Part shown: piece after piece, positions 1 to 10,807 of the stretch
How positions within the stretch are numbered: position 1 is the first letter of the stretch
Layout: the number at the start of each line of letters is the position of its first letter
Origin: Vesta saturnalis
Lineage: Eukaryota > Arthropoda > Insecta > Coleoptera > Lampyridae
Direction of reading: 5' to 3'
Assembly (NCBI GenBank): GCA_036346205.1
Contig: JARFJB010001910.1
Coordinates: 4,893,501 to 4,957,500, forward strand
DNA length: 64,000 bases
The notes under the pieces: model-generated
The model's database searches: none
What the model was told of the DNA's origin: nothing
Seen by the model: the letters and a program-made list of their open reading frames with translations, nothing else
Program-made: the position numbers and the translations under genes

Positions 1-568
1 AAATGTTTAGAGTTCATAAGCATAAGTATGAAAAATAAATTCTACTGTCAATTTTTATCCCCAATTAATATCAACTTGCCCGGCTGCATCTTCAAGTAGA
101 GGCTGAGAGTGCACACTTTTCGAAACACACTCTGTCGAACCACACTGATTTTGTTTGAGTGTATTTACCATGTTGTAGCTTTCCACAATCTACATGTATA
201 TACATGTAAAGCGTTGTATACAGCATAAAGAAGTAAAATTACAGAACTGTACATATAGAAATTGCTGTTTTAGTGAAATTCGTCACAGACATTTGCAACC
301 ACGCCTTAACTATTACTTCTCTGTCAAAATCTTCATTGATGATTTCATTCCCGACAGCCACTCGATTAATTTAAATTTTTTGGCACATACGAACACAGTT
401 TGCTGTGGACAATGTTGATTAGTTTTCACTTCCTGTCAAAGAACTCTTTTAATAAGCATCCCCATTGCCATTATATTTTCACTTTCAGCAAGCAAGTTTA
501 TTGCATTTCTAGTGTGTCATATTTTTGTGGCTTGTAGGATTTCGTGCAGATTTTATAATAATGATAAA
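1..568. other. No recognisable gene
   Basis: AT-rich sequence with scattered stops. The 74-codon reading frame at 194-418 resembles nothing I know. The last bases (569-581) are the left copy of the target duplication of the PLE that follows. Confidence 0.5.
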
Positions 569-581
569 TAATGTCGCTAAT

Positions 582-704
582 ATGAAAATGTAAACGTTCA
601 CCATTATTACACATAATTAAAATACTTTGGCTTTTGAATGGTGTATTTTTGTATTTATGTTTTACACAAATTTATACGTTTCGATAACAATTACAGTTTT
701 GATG
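582..704 (-). repeat. PLE terminal repeat, inverted copy
   Basis: Reverse-complement copy of the terminal sequence found at about 4640, 15850, 17725, 21200, 47500 and 49325. Shared landmarks, read on the plus strand here, are AAAATGTAAAC, then AATTAAAATACTT, then GGTGTATTTTTGT, then ACGTTTCGATAACAATTACAG. Read on the minus strand the last block is the GAAAC-plus-stem part of a hammerhead-like motif, but the CTGANGA part is missing from this truncated copy. Confidence 0.75.
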
Positions 705-1600
705 TTGTTTCACCTTTTACAAAAATCCTTCTAAAAGGAACTATTGAATATATTGATCATATTTTTTCAAAGGACATAACAATTCTTTTTCAGCATTGTC
801 CTACTACGACCTACTTTCAGTGGAATAATAAATTCTATGAACAGCTGGATGGTGTAGCAATGTGTAGCCCTCTTAGTCCTTTTTCAGCTAATCCTTGCAT
901 GAAAAAATGTGAAACATTGGCGTTACAAAATGCATAAAGTTTACCATGGAATAGTAAACTAATGGAAGTTTACCATTTCCTGGCATACTAATATCTAAAA
1001 CTAATAATTCACTATCTTTAAGGTCTACAGAAAACCGACACATAAATTATTAATCCACTATCCACGTCAAAAAATTAGTGTAATTAAGTCTGAAATGACT
1101 ATAAATATTTAACCAAATCCTAATGGATATTCACTTAATGATAATAACGTTATTGCACATGACTATAAAGAACAACCAGTGCCTAATGTTAGTACTCCTT
1201 TTCTTCCTTTTATAACTAATGTTACAGATAGAATTAAGAAAAATCATAATTAATTATGACATTAGGACTGTTTTTAAACCTACTGGAAAAATTAAAGAAC
1301 ATTTAAGATAACCTAAACATGTTTCAAAGCCATTATCATCTTCCGGAGTGTAAGTTCATGTGGAAAAGGATACATTGGAACCACAAAACGTAGCTTTGAT
1401 ACAAGACGTACAGACCATATGTGATTTTGTAGATTAGGTCAACCATAGAAATCTACGGTAGCTGAGCATGCTTTAAATAATTTAAATTATGACATTCAAT
1501 TTGATAATATGGAAATATTGTCAAGACAAACTCATTATTATATACTTTACAACGTGAATTTATTGAGATATATAAACATCATAATAAGTAGAAAAAGTAA
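705..1600 (+). pseudogene. PLE reverse transcriptase / GIY-YIG endonuclease remnant
   Basis: Broken PLE coding sequence. At 705-937 the frame reads the RT region with FTKILLKGTIEYIDHIF and FYEQLDGVAM.SPLSPF, matching the second PLE at 19.6-19.85 kb. The stretch to about 1310 corresponds to the linker after the RT (NVTDRIKK, then KPTGKIKEHLR). From about 1350 the frame reads CSCGKGYIGTTKRSFDTR, the core of the GIY-YIG endonuclease that is characteristic of canonical PLEs. The rest runs AEHALNNLNYDIQFDNMEILS to about 1600. Several stops and frameshifts make it non-functional. The N-terminal half of the ORF is absent (5' truncation). Confidence 0.8.
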
Positions 1601-2479
1601 ATCATCGCGTTTTCACTGTACAGGGTGGTTCATTTTTTATGTTTTCTTATGGGAAGTACTCTTTCTATTACAGATAGATAAAAAGTAATATGGGGTCCTT
1701 GTGCTCGATTTTGGTGTTAATTAAGATCCAATAGTCATAATCAAGATATCTCTGACCTTATTGCGCAATTAGCCAAAATTGAACAAAATGGCGATTTTGA
1801 AAAACTTGAATAACTTTTTTATTTATAAATGTATCGACACACTGTAAAAACATTCTTTAAATAGAATCCTTTAGTGCATTCACATTTTTAATACCTCCTT
1901 AATTTAAAAAGATTGACATAAAGTTGTATTTTTTATATGGAAACCATAGTTCGCTATGACATTTTTAAATAACATTTTATTAGTGCTTTTTAAAAATATA
2001 TAACACCTCTATGCGATTTTAATAATCGATTTTTTTTAAGTTTTTCTTAATTGGTATATTTATTAAGGATAACAGTTGGCTTAGAGAACCAGATATGAAA
2101 TTTAATGAAGATATTCTACTCAAAAAAGAAAGTTCACTTCCAGTAAAATATTTTAGAGACATTTCGTAATTCAAATAAGTTTAATTGTAATGTTATTCTT
2201 GTGGAATGGTAACAAATTATAAAATCTACAGATTGAATATAAAATTATCAAAAAACCTCAAATGCAAATTGAAATGAAATGAAAATAAACAATATAACAC
2301 CATCAGAAATTATGGAAAGCTAAAGGCAAATCATTTTTTATACGTATGTAAACATCTAATTCTATAAACGCACAAAAATATGAACACAAGATATCAATAT
2401 AAAAAACACACTAAAACTACAAATATTTTTCAAACTGTGCAGACTTCGCATCGTCTTCTAATTTAATTTATAGAGTTAT

Positions 2480-3682
2480 ATATAGATAAAGGTATTAATT
2501 GTGTAAAAGCCACACGAACACTTTCTTTGAACTCATTCACAATATCATTAGTTCTTTTGTATATACTGTTTTTCAAAAAAAACCCATAAAAAGAAATCTA
2601 GAGGCGAACGATCGGGTGAACGAGCAGGCTACAAAATTGGTGATGTCGTTCCCATCCAGCTATTAGGAAAACGTAAATTTAACTAGTCACTAACTACACG
2701 GAAATTATGTGCGAGAGCTCCGTCTTGCTGAAATATGACATTGCAATATTGTGTAAGATCTGGAACACTGGAACTGTGGTAGGATCTGTAACAAACAAAA
2801 TACACCCTCGTACCACAGAAAATTAAAAAACACCGAACGCGTTTCGATAGCTACGCTATCATAACGCGTTCGGTGTTTTTTAATTTTGTGTGGTACGTGG
2901 GTGTATTTTGTTTGTTGCAATATTGTGCTAAAGGAAGACTCTTTAGAAATCCCTCCAAATGAATTCCTAGAATATCGAGATATTTCATTGAGTTTAATGT
3001 TCCTTCATACATGTGATAATAAAAACGTCCGTTTTTAATGCAGCATCACAAATTTATTCCAAATTTCCCTTGCTTCCTGCGGACGACACAGACATGAGCG
3101 TTAGTATCTGCCCAGTAAGGTAAATTGTGATTATTAAAAATACCATCCCTACTGATATACGCCTCGTCTGACCATGCAATAGAGTTTAAAAAATTAGGTA
3201 TATTTTAGCTCTGCTTATATACCAGTTACGCCGCCTTCTGTCGTCTATAGTTAAAAATATGTTCTTTCCGAAATCTGTAGCAATGGTATTTGTATTTCTT
3301 TAAAATTCGAAGGGCTTTGCTTCGAGACACGCCTAGATTAACCATTTGTCTAGGTGAAGTTGTTGGCTCTGCTTCGACTTGTCCTAAGACGACCTTTGAA
3401 TTTTCTTCAGAATTTGGTTTAAAGTCAGTTTTTGGCCTGGAATTTTTAAAAGAACCGAATTCAATTAAATTTTTCTGTAACCTACAATTAATTAAGATAT
3501 TGTTTTGAGCTAGCAAAAATTTTAATTTCTACTAACTATATCCTTCAAAAATATTTTTATTTGGCTGCTTTGCCTTTCAGGAAAATTTTGTAATATAATT
3601 CCGATGCCACATTCTTATCACCTTCGGATAATATAAAACACTTTAACGTGCAACTTTTTTCAGAATTTGTATAATTAGGCAT
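2480..3682 (-). pseudogene. Tc1-like transposase (DUF4817-type N-terminus), broken
   Basis: Read from an ATG at 3682. The N-terminus (MPNYTNSEKS, NVASELYYKIF, NLIEFGSFKNSRPK) matches the helix-turn-helix region common in insect Tc1-like proteins, followed by a second HTH (VNLGVSRSKALRILKKYKYH). DDE landmarks are visible: WSDEAYISRDGIFNNHN (first Asp), IFQQDGALAHNFRV (second Asp) and PARSPDRSPLDFFLWVF (third Asp). So all three acidic positions persist, although stops and frameshifts interrupt the frame and a 161-bp insert (2754-2914) splits it just before the second Asp. The host element's long TIRs flank it. Confidence 0.8.
2741..2927. repeat. 161-bp insert with a near-perfect 125-bp palindrome, flanked by 13-bp duplications
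   Basis: The 13-mer TTGCAATATTGTG occurs at 2741-2753 and again at 2915-2927, and the transposase reading frame is interrupted exactly between them. The insert has about 36 bp of unique sequence, then inverted arms meeting near 2853: CAAACAAAATACACC on the left against GGGTGTATTTTGTTTG on the right, with AACACCGAACGCGTT and AACGCGTTCGGTG nearer the centre. The centre holds a GATAGC/GCTATC stem next to GAAACG on the minus strand, which resembles half of the PLE terminal motif. The 13-bp duplication length matches PLE insertions here. It may be a tiny PLE-derived or PLE-mobilised insert. Confidence 0.7.
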
Positions 3683-4270
3683 GTTAATAACTAAATTCAA
3701 AGATCACTTTGTTGCACACTTCTAATTTTTAATTTATTATTTGACATATAGGTATAATTTGTTTTTACTTAAATAAATCTCAGCCTCCTATGCCTACTGT
3801 GTATTCTTAATATAAAACGTAAATAAGAAAAACTTAAAAAATCAATTAATTATTAAAATAGCATAGAAGTGTTGTATATTTTTGAAAAGCACAAAAAAAT
3901 GACACTTAAGAATGTCATAGCCAACTATGTTTCCTATATAAAAAAATACAACTTTATGCCATATCTTTTTAAATTAAGGGAGTATTAAAAATGTGAATGC
4001 ACTAACGGATTCTACTTAAAAAAGTGCCTTAAGAATATTTTTACAGTGTGTCGATACATTTAGAAATAAAAAAGTTATTCTAGTTTTTCAAAATTTTCCA
4101 TTTTTTCAATTTTGGGTAATTGCGCAATAACGGTCAGAGATATCTTGATTATGCCTATCGGATCTTAATTAACATCAAAATCGAGCACAAGGACCCCATA
4201 TTACTTTTTGTCTATCTGTAATAGAAAGGGTACTTCCCACAAGAAAACATCGAAAATGAACCATCCTGTA

Positions 4271-4740
4271 CACTTACAGTTAATAAAAAGCTATTTATTT
4301 GTTAGATTTGACTGGATTTTTAAGTGATGTCAAGTTTTTATTGGTGAATTCTTTTACCAATTTCAACTTTACACTTGCATCATAGTTTGATTCAATTTTT
4401 TTAAATTAAATCTTTGGTTATGACATTTTTCACTATCAGCCTTCCACCGTTAGAGGGTGTTCTGATTTGTCATCTTCAATGCAGTTTAACAACATTTAAT
4501 TTACCAAGACTTTAGTTATTCCTTACTAAAATTGTATGCCTTAGTTGGCATTACACGTTTATCAAACTTATATTAATAGCAGGCTTATGTTTGCGTTTTC
4601 ACTTTTTCATCGTTCATAAATTTGTTTCAACATCTCCAAAACGTTTTATTACTACGGAGGACGATAACTGTTAGTGTTATCGACACGTAGTGTAAAACGT
4701 AAATACACCATTCAAAACCCAAAGAAGCTAAGTATTTTAA
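4271..4740 (+). repeat. PLE-1 3' terminal repeat
   Basis: Continues the PLE after the nested Tc1-like element. It aligns by eye with 20840-21375: TTGTTAGATTTGACT, GTGTTCTGATTTGTCATCTTC, CACGTTTATCAAAC, AATAGCAGGCTTATGTTTGC. Near the end it has the hammerhead-like segment in decayed form (CGATAACTG, then AGTGTTATCGACACG at about 4660-4688), followed by AAATACACCATT and AAGTATTTTAA. Confidence 0.75.
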
Positions 4741-4753
4741 TAATGCCGCTAAT

Positions 4754-6540
4754 AATACTGCAAACATGAATAGAATCGTAGAAGTGAGGTCAATATACAG
4801 TGTTTATCTTCCTCTGACAACCCACAAATTCCATTTACAAGAAGTGGAATTGGGAGGAGTTGGGTGAAAATCTGGATCAAACATCCAGGTCATATTGTAG
4901 AAAATCCCGTGCTCAAAATAATGTTGCTAACCCGAATCCAAATAAATTCCTATGACTTTTATCGGTTATAATTTCACCAAAATTGTATATATCTTTTTCT
5001 GAATACGTATTGTACAGAACCTTATAATTAAAATCAAAGACATTGACTCACAGGAGAAAAATTTTAAGCAAAACTGAAAATAACGAATGTAGCTTTAATA
5101 CGTGATTATTTTTGATGCGTGGGTGTAAGTATGGTTTGCCGTGTTTTACGACGGAAGTAGATTACGTTTTGTTAAGCTAAATTTTTTCTCGCATTACTAG
5201 ATAGAGTCTGTATATCTCATGTAACACTTCATTTTAATATGTAACATCACTATTGCTTGAGTAAATACGAGTTAAAATATTTTTGAACAAGTTATCTATT
5301 TATGATTCACCGCAGAATAGATATCTGAATCTGACTATATTTGATTTCATACAATAGTATAATCATAATAAGATTTACGGAAAATTTGGCAATAATAAAC
5401 TAACTACCTCGTACACCTCACAGAAACATTAATCGAATATATATGAGAATTGAATTGACGTCCTTCAACAACGAAAGTACTATAAAGATGTAAGATGGAT
5501 GGAAAAGGGGGGAGGGATGAAAAGAAAAACTGGATAAAAATAAGAGGGGGATGAAGGAAAGAGTGAAGGAATCAATAGAGACAGAGAAAAAAAGCATAAC
5601 ACAATTTAACTTACAGAAAACATGAAATCTAAAAACTTGATCAAATACAGGAAACTACTGAAAGCTACGTAAAAAGTACAGCGCGACCGGTTCACAAGTG
5701 CAGACATATAAATAAAACTGGATGGATGATCAAACAGTATCAATAGAATAGAATAAAGAAACCGATCAGAACTAAAGGTACACCCGGTAATTATTTTATG
5801 GAATAGAGAGTTGGATATCGAGAGAGTCCATGTCGTCTCATAGAAGTTATTGAAAAATCATGTTTTTGTATAATCACTTAGTTATTTAAATCCTTTTTTT
5901 TTTTGAATCAATAAAATAAATTATGATTTTCCCGAAATACGACGCTATGTTATCATAATACTTCGAACCAAATGTAGCTGATTTCGGGATTCTTCAGTGT
6001 TTTCATGGCAACTGTACAAAAAGTAATTTGGGCTTGACCAAACATCAGCCTCCTGTAACCGTTCATCGGAACGTTTTCAGTCATAAACAAGTATTGATAA
6101 TCAACAATAATATATTAAGTCCAAAGTGACTTGCCGGTAGTACTCGGCATGCATAAGCGCTTGTTGTGACGAAAATTTGCACGACTGCGAAGCAAGAGTG
6201 CAAATTTCCTCAAGCAAGGTAAACTTTTTCTTTATGTATTTAATTAAGTTAATACAATGTTTAATTGCATACTTAACCATCCTTGTGTTTTAAGTGGTTC
6301 TCACACCTCAATGTTCGTATCGCCAAAAGATAAAATGTGCCTTTGTTTAATCAACAACAAAGTAGGCCGTTATATTGTTACAATATAACCAAAAGTAAAA
6401 TAATAGTGGGAATTATTAAAGTACATTATTGCTAAACTTAAAAAAACGTGGGTGTACTTAATAATCATTTCAGGTTATGACTAAGATTAATTAAGACTTT
6501 GATAGGATAGATACGGCTACCAAAAGCAAATATTCAAAAA
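4754..6540. other. No gene seen
   Basis: About 1.8 kb without coding signal. It contains a purine-rich tract (about 5485-5600). Near 6170-6215 there is a small hairpin, AAATTTGCAC / GTGCAAATTT, with an 18-bp loop. I see no TE ends that I recognise. Confidence 0.5.
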
Positions 6541-7507
6541 CTAAAACAAATCACAAAGAAATTCAGTAGAAGAAACTAGAAAAGCTAATAAAGGAGAAGA
6601 AAGAACCAAACAATACCAATCGCAAAAAACACGATCATAAGCATCTACAGACGACAGTTAAACGAAAACGAAATGAAGGTTCTCGTTTGAGGCTTGAACT
6701 ACGCGATAAGATTTAAGATATTCCGAAAGTAGATTAATAACCGCAGTTAAAGAAACAGCTATAAATTAGATCCTGAAGAAGCCAAAGAATACAGAAGTAA
6801 GGTTAAATCAATCCTAGATTCATCTAGGTGAACTAAACTTAACCTCTCTAACCTAGAAAGTGGAGCGGTTGTTTTCCTTATGAATGACCCATCCTTCAAA
6901 ATTCTCTCGGCAGACACAGGAAACGCGACTGTAGTAATGGATATGAAAACTTATAATAGTAAGATCCGATAACTACTGAACGAGGCCGAGTACAAACAAA
7001 TATCAAAAGACCCCTCGCCATCAATTGAAAGACGGATATACCAGGCGCTGGCAAAACACAAAGGGGAGTTCTCCGATTACCAGAGAACTAAATTCACACA
7101 ATATTACCGCAAACCTCCGCATCTGTACGGTCTACTAAAGATCCATAAGAAAGGAATTCCTTTGAGACCAATTGTAAGTTCGAGAAATTCTCCTTGTCAT
7201 CCATTAGCACACTATTTGCTAAGCATAATCACGCCCTTATCGGGAAAAACCAAGTCTATGATCTTCCAACCCAACCACGAATAAATACTGGTAAGCCTCG
7301 ACATTGTGAGCCTATTCACAAATGTACCCACCGACAAGGCACTATCTATCATAAGGGACAGCCTGGAAAAGGATGAAACGTTAGATGAACGCACACAACT
7401 TTCGTTAAACACAATCTGCATTAGAACAACATACTTTCAAGCAGAAGACAAATTCTACCAACAAGAGTTTGGGTGGCGATGGGTTCCCCACTATCACGCA
7501 TAGTGAG

Positions 7508-7549
<42 letters not shown>

Positions 7550-7640
7550 AGGACTTCGAAGACCAAGCGATATCGGAAAACACCAAGGATGTGGCTTATA
7601 TACTTAGATACTTAGTATGTAGTCACATACATCGCACTGA
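6540..7640 (+). pseudogene. PLE reverse transcriptase remnant, second family (PLE-2)
   Basis: Degenerate RT of a PLE family different from PLE-1. Landmarks in order are SADTGNATVVMD (about 6905-6945), KDPSPSIERRIYQAL, PPHLYGLLKIHKKGIPLRPI (about 7108-7170), SRNSPCHPLAHYLL, SLDIVSLFTNVPTDKALSII (about 7293-7350) and VAMGSPLS (about 7473). The frame shifts several times. After MGSPLS the coding sequence runs into an (AT)n array and resumes as MEDFEDQA, the usual PLE sequence following Asn-Ile-Tyr. The YVDD-type motif and the endonuclease are not recognisable downstream. No terminal repeat was identified. Confidence 0.75.
7510..7547. repeat. (AT)n microsatellite inside PLE-2 RT coding sequence
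   Basis: About 19 AT units, exactly where the PLE reverse transcriptase has a short Ile-Tyr-Met run. The RT frame is readable on both sides. Confidence 0.9.
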
Positions 7641-7767
7641 CTGAAAATCCTATAAGCCAAGCTAGTGTAAAAATGAAACCCATATGGAGTACAATAAAGC
7701 GCGAAGAGTGTAGGCGCAATACACCTGTGCAATAGGTTACGGCGCAATATACGCAATAAGCTACTGC

Positions 7768-8698
7768 TCAACCACCCCTATTAGTTTCACACTCCCGCAC
7801 CCTTCTTGGCATGGATTTCAACAGATGGTCGATTTCTTCCTGAGGTATTACATCCCAGGCAATCTGTAATTCATGCCGGAGAGCTTCTAGTATCTGTGGA
7901 GGATTGGCTGATTGCTATAGCCTTCTACCCATCATGTCCCACACATGTTCGATGGGCGAAAGGTCGGGAGATATGGATGGCCACGGCAAGATATTGACGT
8001 TAGCCTCTTCGAAGCGCTACATGGAATGCCTTGCACAGTGGGTACGGGCATTATCCTGTTGGAAAATCGGGTCCTCCAGCTCCTGGAGGAATAAAATGAT
8101 TTGGGGTTCTACCACTTCATCAATATATCGGTGGACATTCCGCTCAACAGAAAACTGCACATTGCGAAGTTTTTCACGCCTACGTCTGACCCTCATGCAA
8201 TCCCAAGCATAATCCAGATTCGTCACTGAAGATCACCCAATGCCATTCCACGTCCCAATCCAGTCGCAAGGTACACCACTCCAAACGTTGCTGTCGATGA
8301 CGAGCCGTTAGCAGAAGCACAAGATGTGGTCGATAGGACTGCAAGCCAAAAGCTCTAATTCGACGGTAAACTGTACAAAGGGTTACAGGACGCCCTTCGT
8401 TTACAAACCATTGATCGGCTATTGATCTTGTACTCGAGAATCGGCCTCTTATTGCCATTAATCGGAGATGGCGGTCCTGGACCAGATTTGTCTATCTTGG
8501 CCATCCACTTGCTCTTCTACGACGTTCTCGACCTGCTCTAGACCATGCCTGATAACACCGTACTACAGACAATTGATTATGGTTATGACAATCAGCAATT
8601 TCTCTGAATGAAAAACCACCTTCACGTAAGCCAATAATGCAACCTCTGTCAAATTCACTCAGTTGTCGATAATCTTCAAGTTGCCGCACTTGAGGCAT
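7768..8698 (-). pseudogene. Tc1-like transposase, broken
   Basis: Read from the ATG at 8698 (MPQVRQLEDY, SEFDRGCIIGLREGGFSFREI), a typical insect Tc1-type paired HTH start. It continues through TRSIADQWFVNEGRPVTLCTV and LQSYRPHLVLLLTARHRQQR to the DDE domain: WVIFSDESGLCLG (first Asp), IFQQDNARTHCARH (second), SPDLSPIEHVWDMMGRRL (third). It ends KSMPRRVRECETNRGG and a stop at 7768. There are frameshifts near 8470 and 8200, and the segment between the first Asp and YIDEVVEPQ is shortened, apparently by a deletion of about 30 residues. About 310 codons fit the family's usual 330-345 less that deletion. I could not identify the TIRs. Confidence 0.8.
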
Positions 8699-8869
8699 AA
8701 TCGCAGCCTCAAAATGCAAAGCAGAGCACAAAAGCAAATGAATTGCAACCAAAAAGAATACCGAAATCGACTTAATCTCTCAATAAATACACTACATACA
8801 ATAATTCCAATTGTTACAACAAGTAAAACGTCAAATTTTCCATGGCTACTGGATTATTTTGAATGAAAT

Positions 8870-10215
8870 TTTAGTCAATTACTACATTTAACTAATTAAA
8901 CATTCTTGCCAAATTTGAGTGGATGCCTTAGGTCCTACGCATCTCTTTCATGTGTTACATATTCATCAGTACATCGGTCTACATCTGAAACAAATTAAGG
9001 ACCGATTAGTTTGAACAGCTAAGGTCGTGGCAACCAATCCTAATTTCAGGATCAATCTAGAGTTCTAAATCGAGGCTTTTCTCAATGACATGTGGGCACG
9101 TTTCTGTTACATAAACCCTAGTAGAATTAATAAGTACAATTAAAATGAGGTTTACCATACCACGCGAATGAAAATGTTAGTAGAAACAATCAACAATGCT
9201 AAATCATACCTGCTATGATCAAATACTAACGCTATTATTTAAACAGATCTCAACGTAATAATCGTGCATGCGTTGGTGTATTGGAAATTACATTTCCAAA
9301 TCACTGCCCTATGTTATCAAGAGACAAATCTGTGCGACTGAATTTCTTGTAATAATTAAATAGTAAATTCTTGCAAACTAATAACCTATTTACTAAAGGT
9401 TGCACCAGCTTATTGAATTGCTTGTTTCGACTTTTAATCTACATATCAGTACCTACTTACGGTTGAATATAATAATCCATTAATTTCGTCACTGGTAGCT
9501 AAAGTGGTTTAAACCAAGACGGTGTTGATCATTTATCGATGTTTGTTTGCACGACCACTTTATTACTATGGGAAAACACATTCAAACCAAAAAAAGAAAC
9601 TATTTGGCACTTTAGGTTTTTACTAAAACGACAACAATAACATATTTATGGCCACGTCGATTTATAATTATATGTAATTAAACAATAGAGCGTTTTATAA
9701 AGTTTTAAATAATAAACTTTTTTCGAATCGAGAACCGTTTTCAAAAAAAACTATACAAAAGAAAACTAGAAATATTACGTGGAAAGATTCCGCCCCTTTT
9801 ACATCTCCAATTAAAAGAAGTGTTAGTTTTCAAAATATTAACCCGTCCGTAGCAAGCCCTATATGTATTGAATTTCAAAGTAACAAATAGTGACCTAATT
9901 TTTATTTCGCCGTACGCTCGAGTGTAATTAGTAACGACCCATCTGAATCGGTGGCATTTTACCTAAAAATTGCGTGAGCATTTCATCATGGTTTGTTAAA
10001 AAAACGGATGTGAGGGAATACATTTCTATCCCCACATGTGTAAGGCTTAAATTAAAATACATAAAATAACACATACGCCAAAAAAAAACATTTCAAACAT
10101 TACTACTTATCGACAAAGTATTAAGATCTTTTAATACTCTTTTCTTCCGCTGTAATAATTGCGATTTCCTACTGCTATTACAATAACAATTTTTGTTCTG
10201 TCCACTATCTACAAA
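8870..10215. other. No gene seen
   Basis: About 1.35 kb with no coding signal and no recognisable TE ends. Confidence 0.5.
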
Positions 10216-10216
10216 T

Positions 10217-10570
10217 TTGTACCTATCGACGCAATGCATTTGGCCGATTCACCAAGAAATTTGGTGTACAAAGATTTTGGGCATGTTTAGATAGAAATCA
10301 TGAATATCGAAAAATCATAAAATGTTTTTGTCCATCGTCACAGTTCGTTCAGGCGTTTTTTCGGACGTTTTTCGAATTCAGTTCTTATATAAATAATGTT
10401 TTTGGGCATATTTGGTCTCAAAAACGGACTAACGCCGTAAAACCATAAAATCTAGTTTGTGCCCATCGAGACAATGTGTTTGACCGTTTTCTCAAAGAAT
10501 TTGGTATATAAATAGAGATTTCAGACATCTTTGGTCCCAAATGATAACCAACGCCGTAAAACCTATAATG
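10217..10570. repeat. Three diverged tandem units of about 115 bp
   Basis: Units start near 10217, 10332 and 10459. Shared pieces are CCCATCGAGACAATG / CCTATCGACGCAATG / TCCATCGTCACAGTT, then AAGAATTTGGTRTA in units 1 and 3, TTTGGTC in units 2 and 3, and AACGCCGTAAAACC in units 2 and 3. It is a short satellite-like array; no coding potential seen. Confidence 0.6.
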
Positions 10571-10807
10571 TTAAATTTCTAATTTCTAATCATTATTTAT
10601 TCTTTACTCACATTTTGAGTTAGTCCTCATAGATGGCGCGCACTTTCACTTTTAGTTGGGTTTTGTCATTTTAGCGTTCGCGCAAGTTCGGTTGTCATAT
10701 AGTGGTATATTAAGAAACTGGTTTCATAAGATGCGTTTTTATCGCACGAGTTCAATGTTTTCTGAGGTGCGTTTCTTATACTCTTTTTGTCTTCCAACCT
10801 ACATACA

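Larger units (their letters stand above)
1621..4268 (-). mobile_element. Tc1/mariner-superfamily element with about 440-bp terminal inverted repeats
   Basis: Flanked by TA on both sides. The left arm (1621 to about 2053) and the right arm (about 3823-4268) are inverted copies with roughly 90% identity by eye. They start CAGGGTGGTTCATTTT on the left and CAGGATGGTTCATTTT on the right (minus strand). A degenerate transposase lies between them on the minus strand. Arms this long are unusual for Tc1/mariner, where TIRs are commonly a few tens of bases. An inner block (ATAAAGTTGTATTTTTTATA, then GGAAACCATAGTTCGCTATG) recurs in the arm at 12612-13000, so the two elements belong to one family group. 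Confidence 0.85.
569..4753 (+). mobile_element. Penelope-like element PLE-1, 5'-truncated, split by a Tc1-like element
   Basis: A PLE copy bounded by near-identical 13-bp direct repeats: TAATGTCGCTAAT at 569-581 and TAATGCCGCTAAT at 4741-4753, with one mismatch. The order is an inverted terminal repeat (582-704), the C-terminal half of a reverse transcriptase, a GIY-YIG endonuclease remnant (to about 1600), then the forward terminal repeat (4271-4740). A Tc1-like element sits in the TA at 1619-1620/4269-4270. The intact relative near 20.83 kb reads straight through this point (CACTGTACA), which proves the insertion. An inverted partial terminal repeat and 5' truncation are known PLE features. 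The 13-bp duplications recur in other PLE copies of this window. Confidence 0.8.

Noticed and set aside
7806..8212. Plus-strand frames over the Tc1 pseudogene
   Set aside because: They are antisense to a clear transposase and show no motif.
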